64,000 nucleotides of DNA, from positions 62,001 to 126,000 of the forward strand of contig NZ_CYSP01000013.1 in the NCBI RefSeq assembly GCF_001298735.1, in the 5' to 3' direction. This DNA comes from Propionispora sp. 2/2-37 (GTDB taxonomy: Bacteria; Bacillota; Negativicutes; Propionisporales; Propionisporaceae). The notes beneath the pieces are model-generated. The model was not told the DNA's origin, made no database searches, and saw only the letters and a program-made list of their open reading frames with translations. Below are positions 61,211 to 64,000 of the stretch, one piece after another (the first letter of the stretch is position 1; each line of letters opens with the position of its first letter). A program made the position numbers and the translations under genes.

Positions 61211-61348
61211 ATGATAAATATTTTGAGTTCTTTTACCTGGGGGGCATTGGTGCTGCTGGCTGCGGCCTGCTGGTGTCACCGGCGGCGGATTTCCGGCTGC
61301 AATGAGGCAGTTAAAGCGGATAGCAGAGGGGTGGCTGTTAATGCTTAG
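61211..61348 (+). CDS. Small membrane protein upstream of mreB (45 aa)
   Basis: A short frame with GAGGAGA twelve bases before its ATG encodes one hydrophobic helix ([18 protein letters not shown]), a basic HRRR cluster (positive-inside rule) and a polar tail. Its stop overlaps the mreB-type start by eight bases (ATG inside its last codons), so the two are probably translationally coupled. I do not recognise the family. It may be a small partner of the cytoskeletal protein. Confidence 0.55.
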   Translation: MINILSSFTWGALVLLAAACWCHRRRISGCNEAVKADSRGVAVNA

Positions 61349-62363
61349 GCTGTTTCGGGCATTAGGCTGTGATCTGGGAATTGATTTGGGGACCGCCAAC
61401 ACGCTGGTCCACAGCAAAGGGCAGGGCATTGTTCTGCAGGAGCCTTCGGTCGTTGCGGTGCTCCAGCATACCGGTGAAGTGCTGGCAGTTGGAGAGGAAG
61501 CCAGGGCCATGCTGGGCCGGACCCCGGGGAATATTGCGGCCCTCCGGCCGCTAAAAGACGGGGTTATTGCTGATTTTGACGTCACCCAGAAAATGTTAAA
61601 TTATTTTATTCGGAAAGCGGTTCCTCCGCGTTCTTATATAAAACCACGGGTTGTTATCGGCGTTCCATCGGTCATTACTGAAGTGGAAAAAAGGGCTGTG
61701 GTATCGGCGGCTACACAGGCCGGAGCCAAGGAAGTGTATTTAATCGAGGAGCCGATGGCGGCAGCTATCGGTGCAGGATTGCGTGTGGAGGAACCCACAG
61801 GCAATATGGTGGTTGATATTGGCGGTGGAACAACCGATGTGGCGGTCATTTCACTGGGCGGTATTGTCAGCAGCCAGGCTATCCGTGTCGGCGGTGATGA
61901 AATGGACGAAGCAATCAGCCAGCATGTAAAAAGAACCCATAGTCTGATTATCGGTGAACGGACAGCGGAGACTGTCAAGATGGCTATTGGTTCAGCCATT
62001 GCAATGCCGGAAGAAGAAGCAAAACTGGAAATTCGTGGACGCAACCTGTTGACCGGGCTGCCCAAGGCACTGGTTCTTTCGCAGCGGGAGGTGCGGCTTG
62101 CTTTAGCTGAACCGGTCGCTGCCATTGTGGAAGCGGTAAAAAGCACGCTGGAAAGCACACCTCCTGAACTGGCCGCTGATATTATTGATCGCGGCATAGT
62201 TCTGACCGGTGGTGGCGCTTTGCTGCGGGGGCTGGATGTGTTGCTGGTTAAAGAAACCGGAATTACGGTGTCTATAGCGGAAGAGCCCCTTGCCTGTGTG
62301 GCCCATGGAACCGGAAAAGCATTGGATAGCCTTAAAATTCTGCGTCCGATGCATTCCGTATAA
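61341..62363 (+). CDS. mreB: MreB/Mbl-type rod-shape-determining actin homologue
   Basis: A 340-residue bacterial actin that guides lateral wall growth. Nucleotide and family motifs: [20 protein letters not shown] at the start, [51 protein letters not shown] and [14 protein letters not shown]. The ATG at 61341 has GAGGGG upstream, and a longer frame from 61302 is in the small ORF and not used. It is not accompanied by mreC/mreD, so it resembles a stand-alone mbl/mreBH copy. Confidence 0.93.
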   Translation: MLRLFRALGCDLGIDLGTANTLVHSKGQGIVLQEPSVVAVLQHTGEVLAVGEEARAMLGRTPGNIAALRPLKDGVIADFDVTQKMLNYFIRKAVPPRSYIKPRVVIGVPSVITEVEKRAVVSAATQAGAKEVYLIEEPMAAAIGAGLRVEEPTGNMVVDIGGGTTDVAVISLGGIVSSQAIRVGGDEMDEAISQHVKRTHSLIIGERTAETVKMAIGSAIAMPEEEAKLEIRGRNLLTGLPKALVLSQREVRLALAEPVAAIVEAVKSTLESTPPELAADIIDRGIVLTGGGALLRGLDVLLVKETGITVSIAEEPLACVAHGTGKALDSLKILRPMHSV

Positions 62364-62492
62364 GCATGAAGATAAACGTTTTCCGGTTTTAAAAATCCGG
62401 TGTATTTTATCAGCTTGCCGGACAGACTTTTAAGGAAAGCTTGTGAACAGTAAAAGGAGGTGGACCGAACTTCCGCTGTTTCGGGAGGTCGG

Positions 62493-63830
62493 ATGTTATT
62501 GGACCCTGCGTCGATAGTGTGGAATGTATTTCTGGTTCTGGTTTTAGTTTTGCTAAATGGATTTTTTGTGGCAGCAGAGTTCGCTATGGTGAAAGTCCGC
62601 AGTACACGTATTGATACACTGTTACAGGAAGGCAATGCTCGGGCACAATATGCCAAACGGCTGGTAGGCAATCTGGACGCCTATCTGTCGGCCTGTCAGC
62701 TGGGAATTACGCTGGCTTCGCTGGGACTGGGCTGGATTGGCGAACCGGCAATCGCCCGCCTGATTGAGCCGGCGCTTCTGAATATAGGGCTGCCGGAAGC
62801 CGTTATTCATACGGTGGCCTTTGCGATTGCCTTTTCCATTATTACAGCTTTGCATATCGTGCTGGGTGAACTGGCACCTAAATCACTGGCTATCCAGAAG
62901 GCTGACAGCGTGACCATTTGGACTTCAGTTCCGCTTATTGCTTTTTATAAATTTATGTATCCGGCTATATGGGTTTTAAATAGTCTTGCCAACCGGATTC
63001 TCCGCATGGTGGGTATTCAGATGGCGAGTGAACAGGAAGCCGCTCATACCGAAGAAGAAATCCGCATTTTGATGGAAGAAAGTCATAAACAGGGTTATAT
63101 CAATAAAACGGAACTTACTTTTGTCGATAATATCTTCGATTTTGCGGAAAAACATGTAAGTGAAGTGATGATTCCCCGTACCGATATGGTATGTGTGTAT
63201 GCACAGGACCCGTTTGACGTCAATCTGGAAAAGGCTTTGACGGAACAGCTTACCCGTTATCCTGTCTGTGATCCGGATAAAGATAACATTATTGGCTTTG
63301 TGCATATTAAAGATTTGCTGGCGGCACTGGCTAAAGGGCAGAGTCCCGCTCTTACGGAGATCAACCGGGAGATCATGGCGGTACCGGAAGCCATGCCGGT
63401 CAGCAATTTGCTCATGCTTATGCAAAAGGAAAAGGCGCAAATCGCCATTGTGATTGACGAGTACGGCGGCACAGCCGGATTAGTGACCGTCGAGGATATT
63501 CTGGAGGAAATTGTCGGCGAAATTCAGGATGAGTTTGATGAGGAGCGGCCTGTTGTCGAAATCCGTTCCGATGCGTCCCATTCCATCGACGGGCGCTTGC
63601 CCATCGGGGATTTTAATGATATTTTTGGCGTACAGTTGGAGGAGGACGAGGTCGATACCATTGGAGGCTGGCTGTCGGCCAGAGTGGAAATGCCGCCGCA
63701 GTTGGGCCACAAAATTACTTATGCGGGCTATGACCTTGTTGTTGAAGAAGTGGACAACATGCGAATCACCCGGGTACTGCTGCGCAAGAATACACAGGAG
63801 GACGATATGCCGCAGGAAGAACAAGAATAG
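62493..63830 (+). CDS. CNNM/CorC-family transporter (hemolysin C-like)
   Basis: A 445-residue membrane protein. N-terminal CNNM (DUF21) domain of about four helices (LNGFFVAAEFAMVKVRSTRI, YLSACQLGITLASLGLGWIG, HIVLGELAPKSLAIQ), two CBS domains (about 205-330, VMIPRTDMVCVYAQD to VIDEYGGTAGLVTVEDILEE), and a C-terminal CorC/HlyC transporter-associated domain (IDGRLPIGDFNDIFG, VDTIGGWLSAR). Homologues export Mg2+ or Co2+, or influence their uptake. The ATG at 62493 has GGGAGG four bases upstream. It ends near the window edge; no gene is seen in the last 170 bases. Confidence 0.92.
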   Translation: MLLDPASIVWNVFLVLVLVLLNGFFVAAEFAMVKVRSTRIDTLLQEGNARAQYAKRLVGNLDAYLSACQLGITLASLGLGWIGEPAIARLIEPALLNIGLPEAVIHTVAFAIAFSIITALHIVLGELAPKSLAIQKADSVTIWTSVPLIAFYKFMYPAIWVLNSLANRILRMVGIQMASEQEAAHTEEEIRILMEESHKQGYINKTELTFVDNIFDFAEKHVSEVMIPRTDMVCVYAQDPFDVNLEKALTEQLTRYPVCDPDKDNIIGFVHIKDLLAALAKGQSPALTEINREIMAVPEAMPVSNLLMLMQKEKAQIAIVIDEYGGTAGLVTVEDILEEIVGEIQDEFDEERPVVEIRSDASHSIDGRLPIGDFNDIFGVQLEEDEVDTIGGWLSARVEMPPQLGHKITYAGYDLVVEEVDNMRITRVLLRKNTQEDDMPQEEQE

Positions 63831-64000
63831 GCAGGCCCTTCGCTGCACGTACTGATTAAACTGCTGTACCATTACTCTGGTACTGGCCGCTTCTTTGTTT
63901 GATTTTACTAAATAAAAGGCAGGAATTATAAATTTACCGTAACGGCAGGTTTATGCTTTCTTTTCAATTACAATTCCTAGACAACCGTCCGATAATGAAT

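Noticed and set aside
1..64000. Search for CRISPR arrays, tRNA/rRNA genes and insertion sequences
   Set aside because: No regularly spaced repeats, cloverleaf-type sequences, transposase frames or flanking inverted repeats were seen; a tRNAscan-SE and ISfinder run would settle it.

Overview
The window looks like chromosome of an endospore-forming, Gram-negative-type Firmicute of the Negativicutes (Sporomusa/Pelosinus-like). This is inferred from a spore SASP-like gene, T-box and BirA/Fapr-type Firmicute control elements, frequent TTG/GTG starts behind strong GGAGG sites, anaerobic 2-oxoacid:ferredoxin oxidoreductase genes, and chemotaxis and cyclic-di-GMP genes. No rRNA, tRNA, IS element or CRISPR array was seen.

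Layout. 1-9 kb: end of a chemoreceptor gene, a patatin remnant, a DUF438/hemerythrin/PAS protein, a collapsed sfsA-DUF123 gene, a ROK regulator, a diguanylate cyclase, a metallo-beta-lactamase-fold hydrolase and a frameshifted secreted phosphatase. 9-17 kb: two SorC regulators flank a glucitol-type PTS operon (IIC, IIB/C) with a zinc dehydrogenase, a 2-hydroxyacid dehydrogenase and a DXR-like (DRL) oxidoreductase. 17-27 kb: a deiminase-like guanidino hydrolase, a NitT/TauT-type ABC importer, an N-carbamoyl amidohydrolase, two PucR regulators and a class III aminotransferase, which can be read as one nitrogen-scavenging route. 27-31 kb: a Fur-type promoter and a c-di-GMP-I riboswitch precede a chemoreceptor gene, followed by an RraA-PilZ fusion and a DUF441 membrane protein.

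31-38 kb: SASP-like gene, YibE/F-family membrane protein, secreted metallophosphoesterase, a BirA-controlled bio operon (S-component-like protein, bioW, bioF) and mgsA. 38-41 kb: a decayed c-di-GMP-riboswitch-like leader ahead of a GGDEF-EAL pseudogene, a small unknown gene and a methyltransferase. 41-46 kb (minus strand): korABCD and a sodium:solute symporter under a T-box leader with two consecutive antiterminator/terminator modules. 46-64 kb: Ca-type P-ATPase, DoxX, a polar amino-acid ABC importer, aldehyde dehydrogenase, a third PucR, a second class III aminotransferase, ddl, fabH behind a FapR-like site, small unknown proteins, mreB-type gene and a CNNM/CorC protein.

Three themes stand out. 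Cyclic-di-GMP recurs: cyclase, riboswitch, riboswitch-like remnant, EAL remnant and PilZ fusion. Two PucR-aminotransferase-ABC modules look like paralogous systems for omega-amino or guanidino acids. Several genes (patatin, sfsA-DUF123, GGDEF-EAL, histidine kinase) keep their ends but have lost their middles, suggesting repeated internal deletion. All functions are read from sequence motifs without database searches.
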